Shown here piece by piece: positions 5,308-5,467 of a stretch of 5,467 nucleotides of DNA; within the stretch, counting starts at the first letter, position 1, and each line of letters begins with the position of its first letter. The notes under the pieces were generated by a model. It saw nothing but the letters and a program-made list of their open reading frames with translations, was not told the origin of the DNA and made no database searches. The stretch spans positions 1-5,467 of the forward strand of contig DAOVXR010000134.1 of assembly GCA_030636065.1 (NCBI GenBank). Reading direction: 5' to 3'. The DNA comes from Sedimentisphaerales bacterium. Its GTDB lineage: Bacteria > Planctomycetota > Phycisphaerae > Sedimentisphaerales > SM23-30. The position numbers and the translations under genes were made by a program.

Positions 5308-5350
5308 CCCCTGATATAAAGCTTGTCCCCGCGGAGGCGGGGATCAGGGG
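5308..5350. repeat. Bulged two-part stem-loop
   Basis: CCCCTGAT (5308-5315) pairs perfectly with ATCAGGGG (5343-5350), and CCCCGC (5327-5332) with GCGGGG (5337-5342) around a GGAG loop. The two stems are directly stacked on the 3' side and separated by an 11-base bulge (5316-5326) on the 5' side: 14 bp in all. The inner CCCCGC..GCGGGGATC part looks like the common REP/dRS3-like palindromes of the form TCCCCGC..GCGGGGA. Confidence 0.55.
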
Positions 5351-5366
5351 ACTCTTCTTATTAGGT

Positions 5367-5394
5367 TCAACTCCAATAAAGTTGATGCTTTTTT
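5367..5394 (+). terminator. Weak terminator-like hairpin with T6
   Basis: TCAACT and AGTTGA form a 6-bp stem with a 7-base loop; after TGC comes a run of six T (5389-5394). The stem is AT-rich and lies about 210 bases past the pterin gene, so its strength and its target gene are uncertain. Confidence 0.35.
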
Positions 5395-5418
5395 CAAGGT
5401 CTTGATTACAAGACCTTG
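5395..5418. repeat. Perfect 10-bp inverted repeat with ATTA loop
   Basis: CAAGGTCTTG and CAAGACCTTG are perfect complements around ATTA. It directly follows the T6 tract and has no T run after it on either strand, so it is not itself an intrinsic terminator. AACTC (5369-5373) and GAGTT (5419-5423) can close an outer stem around it, which would compete with the hairpin at 5367-5385. TACCT-TCGC-AGGTA at 5434-5447 forms a further small hairpin downstream. Confidence 0.6.
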
Positions 5419-5467
5419 GAGTTTAACGCTACCTACCTTCGCAGGTACAAGTTTATGGCCTCCGGCA

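Larger units (their letters stand above)
5231..5356. repeat. Pair of 16-base direct repeats 110 bases apart, possible miniature element
   Basis: GGATCGGGGGATTCTT (5231-5246) and GGATCAGGGGACTCTT (5341-5356) agree at 14 of 16 bases and begin exactly 110 bases apart. Between them lie GCCCGGGC, the GTGGG/CCCAC hairpin and the larger stem at 5308-5350. The pair could bound a small non-coding repeat unit or be two copies of one dispersed repeat end. No transposase gene or clear terminal inverted repeats are visible. Confidence 0.4.

Noticed and set aside
5361..5379. GGTTCAACTCC as a tRNA T-arm
   Set aside because: The flanking bases do not form the T stem, and no anticodon or D arm can be drawn upstream.
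5421..5427. GTTTAAC as half of an integron attC site
   Set aside because: It fits RYYYAAC, but no matching GTTRRRY partner with L boxes is present before the window ends, and there is no integrase.
5455..5467. ATG at 5455 as the start of a new gene
   Set aside because: Only four codons remain and no convincing ribosome binding site is present, so it cannot be supported.

Overview
The window looks like a chromosomal stretch of a Gram-negative-type bacterium of moderate GC. My best guess is a planctomycete of the Phycisphaerae/Sedimentisphaerales kind. This rests on inference: a large GspD-like secretin, lineage-specific hypothetical proteins, and intergenic DNA packed with degenerate heptamer repeats and repeat-family fragments of a type I associate with such genomes. 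No marker gene fixes the phylum.

Layout. (1) Bases 1-1964, plus strand: the 3' part of a secretin gene whose start lies before the window. (2) Bases 2033-2470, minus strand, convergent with the secretin: a small Gln/Glu-rich hypothetical protein, with GGTGAGT-type heptamers on both sides. (3) Bases 2659-3396, minus strand: a J-domain-like protein without the HPD motif and with a C-terminal membrane anchor. (4) Bases 3531-4286, plus strand, divergent from (3): a membrane-anchored protein with a YpmS/DUF2140-like extracytoplasmic part. The 3397-3530 divergent region carries a good promoter on the minus strand, and on the plus strand a perfect TATAAT behind a 16-bp inverted repeat. (5) Bases 4401-5159, plus strand: a two-domain protein of the 6-pyruvoyltetrahydropterin synthase superfamily. 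Its C-terminal half keeps every catalytic and zinc-binding residue at mammalian-PTPS spacing. Its N-terminal half is a degenerate copy of the fold. (6) Bases 5160-5467: no convincing gene, but a dense mosaic of a heptamer repeat, dispersed-repeat fragments and strong stem-loops.

The genes do not form one obvious pathway. The secretin, the YpmS-like protein and the tail-anchored J-like protein are all envelope-associated. The pterin enzyme is probably a separate metabolic gene (tetrahydropterin or 7-deazaguanine synthesis). The best leads are the tandem PTPS fold with a well-placed internal ribosome binding site, the HPD-less tail-anchored J-like protein, the inverted repeat at the divergent promoter, and the structured repeat mosaic at the right end. 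I see no CRISPR array, tRNA, rRNA or transposase gene.
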